DNA of 64,000 nt. Origin: Pseudobdellovibrio sp. Its GTDB lineage: Bacteria; Bdellovibrionota; Bdellovibrionia; Bdellovibrionales; Bdellovibrionaceae. Shown one piece after another: positions 51,573 to 60,308 of the stretch. Made by a program: the position numbers and the translations under genes. Position 1 is the stretch's first letter, and each line of letters begins with the position of its first letter. The notes beneath the pieces were generated by a model. That model searched no databases, was not told the origin of the DNA, and saw only the letters and a list, made by a program, of their open reading frames with translations. The stretch is taken from assembly GCA_020696855.1 (NCBI GenBank), contig JAJFMT010000001.1:1-64000 (forward strand). Reading direction: 5' to 3'.

Positions 51573-53802
51573 TGAGATCATCTTCAGTCACGTGCTGCTG
51601 CTGAACCGCCATTTTCATCAATTCCGCCTGCACTCCCATTACCCCGTGATCGGTTGTCTTTTGCTTTCTTTCGTAACTGGCATCTGACTTCATAATCCAG
51701 GTCTGACGTGTGTCGTTCCAGTAGCTTTGTAAAATGAACCAGAGTTTTTCTTTCGCGGCCTTATCATAAATCGGTGTAATGGCTTCAACCCGTGCGTGAA
51801 GATTACGGTACATCCAGTCTGCAGAGCCAATGAAGAAGTCTCCATCGACAGGATTTTCCTTACCGTTACGGAAGTAAAAAATCCTGGAATGTTCTAAAAA
51901 CCTTCCGAGAGTGGACTGTACGGTGATGGTTTCGCTTACGCCTTTAATATTGGGCTTAATACAACAGAAGCCACGCACCAGTAAGTTCACCGGAACTTTA
52001 TTCTGACTCGCTTCATAGAGCGCCAACGAAATGTCGTTCTCTTCCATGTTGTTGAATTTTGCGATCACCATTCCGGGACGTCCCGCCTTCACGTGATCAC
52101 GCTCGCGGTGGATGAGTTCTTTGAACTTTGTGAACATGTTCACAGGAGCCAAAATGAGATGTTGATAATCCTGCTTCAGCGATTTACCGGTAAGGTAATT
52201 AAAAAATTCAACGAGCTCTTTCGTGATTCGTTCATCACAGGTGAGCAAGCCCAGGTCGGTATAAAATCTTGAAGTCGCTGAATTGTAGTTACCGGTACCG
52301 ATGTGAGCATAAGTGCGAACGCGGTCAGCTTCTTTACGGACAACAAGAGCGGTTTTCGCATGAGTTTTCAAACCCACAACACCGTACACAACGTGAACAC
52401 CGGCATTTTCAAGCTCTTGCGCCCAATAAATATTTCTTTCTTCATCGAAGCGGGCTTTTAGTTCGATTAGGCAGACCACCTGCTTACCAAGCTCAGCGGC
52501 TTCAATCAGTGCTTTAATGAACGGGCTGTTATCGCCGGTCCGGTACAACGTCATTTTGATGGCCAGCACATCAGGATCGACCGAGGCATCACGGATGAAT
52601 CTTTCTACGCTTGAAGAAAAACTCTCAAAGGGATGGTGAAGAAGAATATCGCCCTTCTTAATGGCGTCAAAAATTGAAAGTAAAGGATCGCTCAGGGCCG
52701 CCGGAACCACAGGAGACCAGGTCGAATACTTTTCGTCAATCCAGTGAAGAGACTGGGCCAGCATCGAAAAATCCGTCAGGTCAAATTCCTGCGGCATAGA
52801 AAAAATATCTTCAGGCTTCAGCTCCAGCTGTTCAACAAGAAATGTTTTTAGCCACGGATCTGTGCAAAGACCGATTTCCAGTCTGACAATTTCTGCGAAC
52901 CGGCGCTGACGCAATTCTTCTTCGATCATGGCTAGCAAGTCTTCAACGTCTTCTTCTTCACGGTCAGAATCAGCATTCCGCGAAACGCGGAACAATACGT
53001 GACCCACGACTTTCATTGACGGAAACAGATCTGACAATCGGGCCCGGATGATTTCGATTAAATGAATAAATTTAGTGGTGCCCTCAACGGCGATCCATTG
53101 ATTGATCACTCGCGGGACTTTCACGCGGGCAAAAAGTTTTTCATCTTCGTTATGGGGGTTCACAAGCGAAACGCCCAGTGAAGACGATAGGTTCGAAATA
53201 AAAGGAAACGGATGGCCGGGGTCGACTGAAAGCGGAGTCAGGACCGGAAAAATGTTAGTGTCAAAAAATTCATTAACATATTTTTTTTCAGCTTCTTTAA
53301 GGTCATTGAATGCCACAACTTCGCAGCCCTTTTTTTTGAGCTCTTTGAGAAGATGCTCTGAACAGTCCCTTTGCTTCTTCAGCATCGCAGGGATTTTTTT
53401 CATAATCATGTTCAGCTGCATTTCAGGCGTTTGTCCGTCAGAAGATTTTGCAGAGATTCCGTAAGCCACGTGGCGCTTTAAACCACCGACCCGCTTCATA
53501 AAAAATTCATCTAGGTTCGAACTGGAAATACCAAGAAACTTTAAACGCTCTAACAACGGGTTTCGGGTGTCTTCGACTTCGGCCAAAACGCGAAGGTTGA
53601 AGTTCAGCCAGCCCAACTCACGGTTACTGAAAATCAGATTTGAAGAGCGAGTGTGCTCGACATATTTGATTTTTTTCTTTTTTCGGATGTTCTTTTTAAC
53701 AGACGGCTTTTTGTTTTCTGTGCCGGTTTGATACACTTTGGGAGCTTTGGCTTCTTTTAAAGCTTCTTTTTTGTCTTTTGAAGGTTTCGTCTCTTTATCC
53801 AT
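51553..53802 (-). CDS. ppk1: Polyphosphate kinase 1
   Basis: 749 aa from ATG 53802 (TTG 53865 would add 21 residues). Makes polyphosphate from ATP. The N domain (FSNRELGWLNFNLRVLAE), the catalytic H in GLKTHAKTALV and the second in YAHIGTGNYNS, plus LYRTGDNSPFIKALIEA, are typical PPK1 features. An unusual Lys/Glu-rich N-terminal extension of about 45 residues precedes the usual start. Convergent with ppx and next to the Pho regulators: a phosphate block. Confidence 0.94.
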   Translation of the reverse strand: MDKETKPSKDKKEALKEAKAPKVYQTGTENKKPSVKKNIRKKKKIKYVEHTRSSNLIFSNRELGWLNFNLRVLAEVEDTRNPLLERLKFLGISSSNLDEFFMKRVGGLKRHVAYGISAKSSDGQTPEMQLNMIMKKIPAMLKKQRDCSEHLLKELKKKGCEVVAFNDLKEAEKKYVNEFFDTNIFPVLTPLSVDPGHPFPFISNLSSSLGVSLVNPHNEDEKLFARVKVPRVINQWIAVEGTTKFIHLIEIIRARLSDLFPSMKVVGHVLFRVSRNADSDREEEDVEDLLAMIEEELRQRRFAEIVRLEIGLCTDPWLKTFLVEQLELKPEDIFSMPQEFDLTDFSMLAQSLHWIDEKYSTWSPVVPAALSDPLLSIFDAIKKGDILLHHPFESFSSSVERFIRDASVDPDVLAIKMTLYRTGDNSPFIKALIEAAELGKQVVCLIELKARFDEERNIYWAQELENAGVHVVYGVVGLKTHAKTALVVRKEADRVRTYAHIGTGNYNSATSRFYTDLGLLTCDERITKELVEFFNYLTGKSLKQDYQHLILAPVNMFTKFKELIHRERDHVKAGRPGMVIAKFNNMEENDISLALYEASQNKVPVNLLVRGFCCIKPNIKGVSETITVQSTLGRFLEHSRIFYFRNGKENPVDGDFFIGSADWMYRNLHARVEAITPIYDKAAKEKLWFILQSYWNDTRQTWIMKSDASYERKQKTTDHGVMGVQAELMKMAVQQQHVTEDDLIKEEKE

Positions 53803-53901
53803 TTTGCCAAAATTTCCCAAAATATAACTGAGAGGCAGTTTATCGGGGTTTAGAGCCAGACTCAAGTCAAGATAGGATCAAGTCTTGTCGATAAGTCGGT
53901 A

Positions 53902-54384
53902 ATGACAACTTCTTTAGCAAGATATCACGCTCGCGCCCCGCGCTACATTCTGGACACTCAGGACGACAGTCTCATCAGACTCTCCGGCGCAGAGCAGTTG
54001 GCTTGGGAAGAAAGCACGGAGCTGCGTGACGTGTCACTGACGGGGCTTTCCTTCACTGCTCCACAGGATTTATCTCCCCAGATCGGCGAAGTGATTAAGA
54101 TTCAATTTTCTGTTCCCGGCTCTAAGCAAATGGCGTGCTACGCAGTTGTAATCCGGATTGAAAAAATCGATCCAATGGATAATTTGATCGGCGTTCATTT
54201 TTACAAGCTCGACAGAACGCAAAGACTTAACATTGTTCATGGCCTAAGTGACAAAATCAAACGTATGAATGAAGTGGCTGAAAAAGCTGAACCACGCTGG
54301 CCTTGGATTTCTATTCTGGGCCTTGCCTTCAGTCTTTTGTGCTGGCTGACGCTCATTAAAATTTTCTACTTCGGGCCGGGATAA
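53902..54384 (+). CDS. PilZ domain protein with C-terminal membrane anchor
   Basis: 160 aa. A PilZ domain with RxxxR-like Arg7-Arg11 (RYHAR) and DVSLTG (Asp43, D/NxSxxG), the residues that bind c-di-GMP, then the beta-strands up to about residue 115. A single transmembrane helix at about 138-157 ends the protein. It presumably carries a c-di-GMP signal to the membrane. Its stop overlaps the lipoprotein start by 1 base, so the two are made together. Confidence 0.75.
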   Translation: MTTSLARYHARAPRYILDTQDDSLIRLSGAEQLAWEESTELRDVSLTGLSFTAPQDLSPQIGEVIKIQFSVPGSKQMACYAVVIRIEKIDPMDNLIGVHFYKLDRTQRLNIVHGLSDKIKRMNEVAEKAEPRWPWISILGLAFSLLCWLTLIKIFYFGPG

Positions 54385-56087
54385 TGAGATTTGTTTTTCT
54401 TGGCTGCTTCATTTTTTTAACTGCCTGCGCCGGTCTTAAACGGGGCCCCAGCAGTACTAAAAATTCTGATTCAATTTTTAATCTGATTAATTCTGAAGAG
54501 GTTTTAAAGTCCGGTTACGGTTTTGAACTTGTGAATCTTTTTGCCTTAAACGAAAAGAAAGTTCAGTTTAAAACTTATGACATCACTGCCGCTGAAGCCA
54601 AAAAAGCTGTTGAGTCATGGCAGGCGGACCTCAGCGGTTATCTTTCCGTTTACAAAGATGACGTCAGCGTGCGCGCAGGCTCACGGCTGGTGCCGGTCAA
54701 AATCAGAGACCTCACCCGCCTTCAGCAGGCTTTAACATTATTAAATAAATCCGGCGAACCCGCAGAACGAGTATTACGAAAACAGGTCGAACTTATTTCA
54801 GCCTTCAATCAGAACTTTAAACTTCCTGAAAGTTTTAATTACGCAGGCTCTTCGATTCCGTTTGAGTTTTCTCTTGATGCGACCGGAAAATCCAGCTTTT
54901 CAGACAGCAGCTTTTGGCAATACTCAGAACGTAAACGAAGCCTCGGCATTATTGAGGCTTCGCCGGAAAATATTTTTAACAGAGACTGCCGCGCAGAAGC
55001 TTTAGACCTGATTTCGGCTGCTAAAGTCATCTGCGGGAACGCACAGTTTACCCTCCATCCGCAAAACGCGCCTAAAGTCGCCGCGCTGAACAGTATTCTG
55101 TACCGACGCTTCGGATACAATTCGGCTCCGGTGATCTTCGCAGCTGAAGTTCCGGTAGCTTACGAACGATCTATTTTACCGCTGTTGATAAAGCTGAATG
55201 TACGAATGAACGCCGTTCTGAAGTCCGGCGACACAGTTCCCTTTGATGCGTTTATTTCAAAATTAATTCCTTATTGCAAATCGCGAAATGAAAGCTGCTT
55301 TTCTGCTTCCGCACTTTTTGATCCGAATGTTGAAAACCAGTTAGAAAAATTAGTTTTATCTGATGTGGCGCTCAATGTTGACAGTGGTGACCATGTTTTT
55401 GGGCCGTGGGCTTTTGAAGAACTTGATCACCGCTTCCGCCCGGAAGTGAAGGGTCTGTTCTTTATTTCGGCTTTTACAGGCAATATGGATTTACGCAAAG
55501 ACAGTAACGCCGTTGTCTGGTCAGCTAAAAATTTTACAGTAACTCACCAAATTCAAAATTTACAGTCGGGGCTGGGCGCGGCCCGGCCGAACGCACCCAT
55601 GAATCTGAACGGATTTAAGTGGGAAGTTCTGAAAACCAAAAAACAAAAAGGCAGCACGGTCGTAGTATTTGACGGCTATCGCCCTTCGATAAAGCATCAG
55701 GCGCTTTCTGAAATCACGGCAGATGACGCGAAGTGGGCCATTCGCCAAATCGCAGGTTTGTCAGAGCAAGAGCTGACTGAAGCACTGGCATTAAGCGGCT
55801 TTTCCGCGGCAGAGCTTTTGTTAGCACGGGAAAAATTATTATCCATTCAGAAAAACTTCGTACAGACTCTGGGGCTTGAAAAAGAATTCAAATCTATTGC
55901 CGAAAGAAAAATTGAAAAAAATATTAACTACCGGTTAACCGGCCAGCCTGCAATTTTCGAAATTACTTCAAACCGGAGAATTCCTGTCCCTGAACGCGAC
56001 GACGAACTAGTGAATGGTATTCTTAAAAAGGGCTTACAGCCCCTACTCGAAAATAAACGCAAAATCTCCAACACAGTTGACGAATAA
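54384..56087 (+). CDS. Large lipoprotein of unknown function
   Basis: 567 aa. Lipobox FLTACAGLK with Cys15, so an Lgt substrate. The rest contains mixed alpha/beta sequence with four or more Cys residues (for example CRAEALDLISAAKVICG, YCKSRNESCF) that may form disulfides in the periplasm. No family recognised. Coupled to the PilZ gene, so c-di-GMP control is possible. Its last 45 bases overlap the convergent DUF3857 gene. Confidence 0.65.
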   Translation: MRFVFLGCFIFLTACAGLKRGPSSTKNSDSIFNLINSEEVLKSGYGFELVNLFALNEKKVQFKTYDITAAEAKKAVESWQADLSGYLSVYKDDVSVRAGSRLVPVKIRDLTRLQQALTLLNKSGEPAERVLRKQVELISAFNQNFKLPESFNYAGSSIPFEFSLDATGKSSFSDSSFWQYSERKRSLGIIEASPENIFNRDCRAEALDLISAAKVICGNAQFTLHPQNAPKVAALNSILYRRFGYNSAPVIFAAEVPVAYERSILPLLIKLNVRMNAVLKSGDTVPFDAFISKLIPYCKSRNESCFSASALFDPNVENQLEKLVLSDVALNVDSGDHVFGPWAFEELDHRFRPEVKGLFFISAFTGNMDLRKDSNAVVWSAKNFTVTHQIQNLQSGLGAARPNAPMNLNGFKWEVLKTKKQKGSTVVVFDGYRPSIKHQALSEITADDAKWAIRQIAGLSEQELTEALALSGFSAAELLLAREKLLSIQKNFVQTLGLEKEFKSIAERKIEKNINYRLTGQPAIFEITSNRRIPVPERDDELVNGILKKGLQPLLENKRKISNTVDE

Positions 56088-57893
56088 CTTCTGAGCTTTT
56101 TTAAAATCCGCAGATTTTAAATCGCTGATAGGAATTATCGGCATCTTGATCGAAAAGAAGTCCTGCAAGATAAGCGCATCATCATCTTCTTTAATTTTGC
56201 GGCTGTAATCAAACCACTTGTATTTGCCTTCGCAATTCAGTTTTCCTGCGTTTTGCATGTCTTTACCGGATACACGCAAAGATCTGCGGTACTCAAAAGG
56301 ATCTGCCAGCAACAGGGAGCTTTCACGGTCCGTCAGAGAGGTATTAACAACTTTTACAATACCCGCCTGAGGTACGGCATAACCTTTTCCTGCGGATGAA
56401 ACTAAAGTCTGCCAACCGGCCTGAAAGTTAAAGCCGACAGAAAAATCTTTTACGATCCGTGATCTTAAATTGTAGTTGTCAAACTTCCATCCTGTTAGAT
56501 CAGGAAGATTGGTCGCCCATGTCACCAGGCGGTAATCAAGCTGCGCTTTCGAACTTGATAGCTCATCTCCGGTAATGCTTTCCGAAGCGAAACCCGCCAG
56601 ATTAATCCGGCCTTTACCCGTCAGTTCGGAATCGTTTTTAAATACAATATCGAGATCAATTTTTATTGAATTGCTTTCCGGAGTTCCTGCAGGTGTTTTT
56701 GATTCACGTGCACCTTCCGGGGCCAGAATTACCGTTTTGTGATCAGCAATATCCGGATAAATCCGCCGTGCAGAACTGGTGTGGTTCGTCGGGTCTATCC
56801 AGTATTCTTTTCCGTCTTTTTCGGCCCATACAATCGCATGATTAAAATAAACAGCCGGCACCTTAATAGGTGAAGCGATTAAATCGAAATTGCGGTTTAC
56901 AAACGCCGCATGAGCTTTGAATCCCATGCGTGTCAGGATGGCCGCCGTTGATACCGTCATGTCTTTACAGTCTCCGTAGCCGCTGCCGGAAATCACTTCT
57001 AAAGTACGCGGGTGATAAGCGCCTTTCACCAAACGCCAGTCGCCCAGGTATCTTAGTGTATCAGCCAGTCTTGATGTCACGGCATCAATTTGACTGTAAG
57101 GATCTGTTTCTTTCTTGGCTTCTTCTAAAATGGCTTTGTAAGACGCCGGAAGTTCAGACTTGATCACATCTTCGTAGGCAGTAATCGTTGCTTTAGGGAA
57201 GTCTGACCACTTTTCAATGTTGGTCACTCCCACCCACGTTAAAGATTCAGGAGCGTAGATAGAATTTTTTTCTTCGTAAATTTCTGTATAGATAGGTTTA
57301 ACAAGTAAAACTTCGATTTTATTTTTTGATTTTGTGACATTCAAAAACTTTCCCGGATCAAAAACTTCAACGTATAACGGCCCTTCGGACTCCCAGATTT
57401 CATTATAATTTTCGATCGCAACATGGCGGCCAATTGTAAAATGGTCGTTAAAATATCCCGGCAGCGACGGCTTCGTTCTGACAAGGTGATACTTTAACTC
57501 CAGCTGAGAGCCGATCTCCACATTCGGGTAAGCAACGCTGACCTGATTTTGCGTATCGAAACCGGGACCACTGCTGGATAAAGGCTTAATCACGATGTCG
57601 GCCTCAGGCACTTCATATTCTTTGCTGCCATTGATCGTTTTAGCTTCAATTGAAACAAGTTTTTCAGCTTCAGGATTAAAATTAAATTTGTAAAGACCTT
57701 GGCTGTTACGGCCTTGTTCATTTTTAATCTCAATCAGGCGGTAAAATTTGGATTCAAACGCGCCATTTGCCTTAATCTTATTTTTAACTTCATTGAGCTT
57801 AAGAATATAAGGTGACTCGCTGACCTTACCCCAACGCGCCAAAGAAACTGAGGCAAAAAAAACAGTAAATACAAAATAGAAGATGTTTTTCAT
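56043..57893 (-). CDS. DUF3857/transglutaminase-like secreted protein
   Basis: 616 aa from ATG 57893, with a signal peptide (ends VSLA). The N-terminal half has a DUF3857-type domain (about residues 40-230) and the middle a transglutaminase-like core: Cys in GYGDCKDMTVSTAA, His in YFNHAIVWAE and Asp in YWIDPTNHTS. A C-terminal DUF2569-like or beta domain follows. The catalytic triad is complete. TTG 57920 is in frame but less likely. Periplasmic; the substrate is unknown. Confidence 0.85.
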   Translation of the reverse strand: MKNIFYFVFTVFFASVSLARWGKVSESPYILKLNEVKNKIKANGAFESKFYRLIEIKNEQGRNSQGLYKFNFNPEAEKLVSIEAKTINGSKEYEVPEADIVIKPLSSSGPGFDTQNQVSVAYPNVEIGSQLELKYHLVRTKPSLPGYFNDHFTIGRHVAIENYNEIWESEGPLYVEVFDPGKFLNVTKSKNKIEVLLVKPIYTEIYEEKNSIYAPESLTWVGVTNIEKWSDFPKATITAYEDVIKSELPASYKAILEEAKKETDPYSQIDAVTSRLADTLRYLGDWRLVKGAYHPRTLEVISGSGYGDCKDMTVSTAAILTRMGFKAHAAFVNRNFDLIASPIKVPAVYFNHAIVWAEKDGKEYWIDPTNHTSSARRIYPDIADHKTVILAPEGARESKTPAGTPESNSIKIDLDIVFKNDSELTGKGRINLAGFASESITGDELSSSKAQLDYRLVTWATNLPDLTGWKFDNYNLRSRIVKDFSVGFNFQAGWQTLVSSAGKGYAVPQAGIVKVVNTSLTDRESSLLLADPFEYRRSLRVSGKDMQNAGKLNCEGKYKWFDYSRKIKEDDDALILQDFFSIKMPIIPISDLKSADFKKAQKLFVNCVGDFAFIFE

Positions 57894-57913
57894 AGGGATA
57901 ACTGTATCCAGTC

Positions 57914-57941
57914 TTGCCAATTAAGCCAAATAGATTATGTT
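57914..57941 (+). promoter_or_regulatory. Candidate promoter for tRNA-Arg
   Basis: TTGCCA (57914-57919), 16-bp spacer, TATGTT (57936-57941), ending 13 bp before the tRNA. It overlaps the leader of the divergent DUF3857 gene. Confidence 0.45.
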
Positions 57942-57954
57942 ATTTGAAAAGTGT

Positions 57955-58030
57955 GTCCTCATAGCTCAACTGGATAGAGCAGTCGTTTCCTAAACGATCG
58001 ATGGTGGTTCAAGTCCTCCTGAGGACACCA
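57955..58030 (+). tRNA. tRNA-Arg (anticodon CCU)
   Basis: 76 nt with encoded CCA. Acceptor stem GTCCTCA/TGAGGAC, D-arm GCTC/GAGC, anticodon stem GTCGT/ACGAT with loop TTCCTAA, giving CCT at positions 34-36, and T-loop TTCAAGT. It reads the rare AGG codon. The T-stem GGTGG/CCTCC contains a T-T opposition in the middle. It lies 7 bp from the end of the convergent aat gene. tRNA genes are common integration sites, but I see no integrase nearby. Confidence 0.92.
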
Positions 58031-58037
58031 GTCTCTC

Positions 58038-58691
58038 TTATAAACCGATGCGTTTCAAAAACTGGTCTTTTGTAATATATTTGCCGCCGAAGCTGCCGCT
58101 AACATCTGTCACCATTTGAATATCCAGCCATGTCTTGCCGCTGGATTTTATAAAATTAATCAGTTCATAGAGTGCCAGCTTCGATGCATTGCTTTCTAAA
58201 TGAAACATGCTTTCACAACTGAAATATTTTTTAGACTGAACACCGTAAATGCCACCAACCAAAACGTCTTGCCGCCAAACCTCAAGAGAATAAGCATGCC
58301 CCGCCTGATGAAGTAACGAATAGTTTTTTTCTATTTCGTCGTTGATCCAGCTTCCGGCTTGACCTTTTCTTATTGCGGCCCGGCAGAGCTTCACGACCTG
58401 CGTGAAGTTTTTATTCATTGTAACCGTGAATTCCTGCCGGTGTTTACGAAGCCACTTCTGAAAACTTTTCGGGAGATGTAATTCGTCGAAGTCAATAACG
58501 CCTCTTTCTTCGGGCGCAAACCAGAGCAGCGGATAACCCTCATGCGGCCAAGGGAAAATTCCGTTTTCATAAGATAAAATTAACAACTCGGGCGTCATGT
58601 AGCCGCCGGCGGCGATGATGTCTTCCATCGTCTCGCCGCGCGGATGCGAAAAAATAACTTTAAGCTGACGCTCAACTTCCGGCGCAGACAT
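58038..58691 (-). CDS. aat: Leucyl/phenylalanyl-tRNA-protein transferase
   Basis: 217 aa from ATG 58691 (the ATG at 58718 would extend it by 9 residues). It attaches Leu or Phe to N-terminal Arg or Lys for N-end rule decay. Recognised by GGYMTPELLILSYENGIFPW, LLWFAPEERGVI, AGHAYSLEVWRQDVLVGGIYGV and FSCESMFHLESNASKLALYEL. The GGA site fits ATG 58691. Overlaps the recQ stop by 20 bases. Confidence 0.95.
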   Translation of the reverse strand: MSAPEVERQLKVIFSHPRGETMEDIIAAGGYMTPELLILSYENGIFPWPHEGYPLLWFAPEERGVIDFDELHLPKSFQKWLRKHRQEFTVTMNKNFTQVVKLCRAAIRKGQAGSWINDEIEKNYSLLHQAGHAYSLEVWRQDVLVGGIYGVQSKKYFSCESMFHLESNASKLALYELINFIKSSGKTWLDIQMVTDVSGSFGGKYITKDQFLKRIGL

Positions 58692-60123
58692 CGCAGATTC
58701 CACACACTTTATCAACATGATGATTAAAATATTTATAGACTTGCAGCAATCTGCACTCTTGATCGTTTTTCACAAACTGCATGAGTGAGAGCAACTTTTT
58801 TTGATGTTCTTTTTTCAAAACGTTTTGATCTTCAAGTTTAAAATCTTCAGGAGTCGGATCCCGTAAGACTTTGTAACCGAACGGGGTCTCATCATTTTCT
58901 TCAAGGCAGCCCCAGCGGGTCAAAATGGATACCGCCGCATTGACTCTGAAGTCTTTGCGGTTTTTGAAAACCATTTGCTCTCTCAAATAATCAAAACCCT
59001 GAACCGACACAATGTCGTAACGGGTTTTAATGAGGTCAAAAACTTTTTCAATAAACGCCGCTTCCGGGTAGGCCCAGGTCAAAAATTGCATTTGAATACT
59101 GAGGTCATCCTGATCATACAGAAAATATCCCCACGACGTCTGCCCGTCACGGCCGGCCCTGCCCACTTCCTGAAAATACGCTTCAATACTTGACGGAATT
59201 TCATAGTGAGAAACAAATCGGATATCGGGCTTATCAATACCTAATCCGAATGCCGGTGTTGCCAGAATCAGCGAAGACTTTCCTTTTAAAAAATCGTTTT
59301 GATTACGCTTTCGCTGATCGGGTTTTAAATCCCCGTGGTATTTGACGTGATCAATTTTCTTGGACTGTAAAAAACGGCTGAAGTTTTCAAGAGTCTGAAT
59401 CAGAGAAAAATAAATAATTCCTGACTGCCCTTTCTTTTCAGCAAGAACTTCAAGAAGTTTTTCGTTTTTGTCTTCTTCTCCGTAAATATCAAAAAAATTC
59501 AGAGACAAATTCGGCCGTTCAAGCCCGCCGAGAATCAGGTCATCAGGTAATTTCAGTCCAAACTGTTTTGCGATATCGTTCTGAACGTCGGGCGTCGCCG
59601 TCGCGGTTAATGCTAAAAGCGTCGGGTTTCCTAACCGCTCACGGTAATTTTGCAGCTTGAAATAATCGGGCCTGAAGTCATGCCCCCAGAGCGAAATACA
59701 GTGGGCTTCATCGACAACGAAAAGTTTTATCTTTCTTTTTTCAAGGCAGCTCCAGAATTCGGGTTTTTGAAAACGCTCCGGCGCTACGAAAATCAGTTTG
59801 TACTGACCTTCCGCGATTTGCTGCATACGTTGCTGCTTCTGCTCACCGCTCAAAGAAGAATTAATAAAGGTGGCCTCTATTCCGTACTCTCGGGCACGGT
59901 TGGTCTGATCCTGCATAAGCGCGATCAGCGGTGAAATTACGAGGACTAGTTCGTTTCCTCCAGCAAGTGAAGCAGCGAACTGGTACGTGAGGGATTTACC
60001 TGCTCCAGTTGGCATAAGTGCCAGCAACGGAAGGCCTGACAGCGACTTTTCGATGATCTCCTTTTGGGGAAACCTAAACGAATCAAATTTGAATTTGTCT
60101 TGAAGCCACTTATTGAAATCCAC
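58672..60123 (-). CDS. recQ: RecQ-type ATP-dependent DNA helicase, short
   Basis: 483 aa. Helicase motifs: Walker A MPTGAGKSLTYQ, DEAH box in VVDEAHCISLWGHDFRPDY, TATATPDVQ (motif III) and QEVGRAGRDGQ (motif VI). The RecQ zinc-binding cysteines end the protein: CRLLQVYKYF, then CGICDVC. The winged-helix and HRDC domains found in E. coli RecQ are missing. GTG start at 60123. The region 60124-60308 before fusA has no gene. Confidence 0.9.
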   Translation of the reverse strand: MDFNKWLQDKFKFDSFRFPQKEIIEKSLSGLPLLALMPTGAGKSLTYQFAASLAGGNELVLVISPLIALMQDQTNRAREYGIEATFINSSLSGEQKQQRMQQIAEGQYKLIFVAPERFQKPEFWSCLEKRKIKLFVVDEAHCISLWGHDFRPDYFKLQNYRERLGNPTLLALTATATPDVQNDIAKQFGLKLPDDLILGGLERPNLSLNFFDIYGEEDKNEKLLEVLAEKKGQSGIIYFSLIQTLENFSRFLQSKKIDHVKYHGDLKPDQRKRNQNDFLKGKSSLILATPAFGLGIDKPDIRFVSHYEIPSSIEAYFQEVGRAGRDGQTSWGYFLYDQDDLSIQMQFLTWAYPEAAFIEKVFDLIKTRYDIVSVQGFDYLREQMVFKNRKDFRVNAAVSILTRWGCLEENDETPFGYKVLRDPTPEDFKLEDQNVLKKEHQKKLLSLMQFVKNDQECRLLQVYKYFNHHVDKVCGICDVCAGS

Positions 60124-60308
60124 AGCCTTATCTTGTCAGGAGAGTTATAAGACGTCCAGAGCCCTCTCCATGCCGGGAAAGTGAGCAAAACCCTCAGTGA
60201 TTTAGTCGGATTTTAGCAATGAACCTTTGCTCTGGGCCAGGTTTAATGCTACACCATTTCTTTTGTTAAATTATATAAACCCAAGATATTGAAAGAAAAG
60301 GGATAACT

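Noticed and set aside
57955-58030. tRNA-Arg as the site of an integrated element
   Set aside because: No integrase, repeated tRNA end or foreign gene block lies next to it; aat and recQ are ordinary chromosomal genes.
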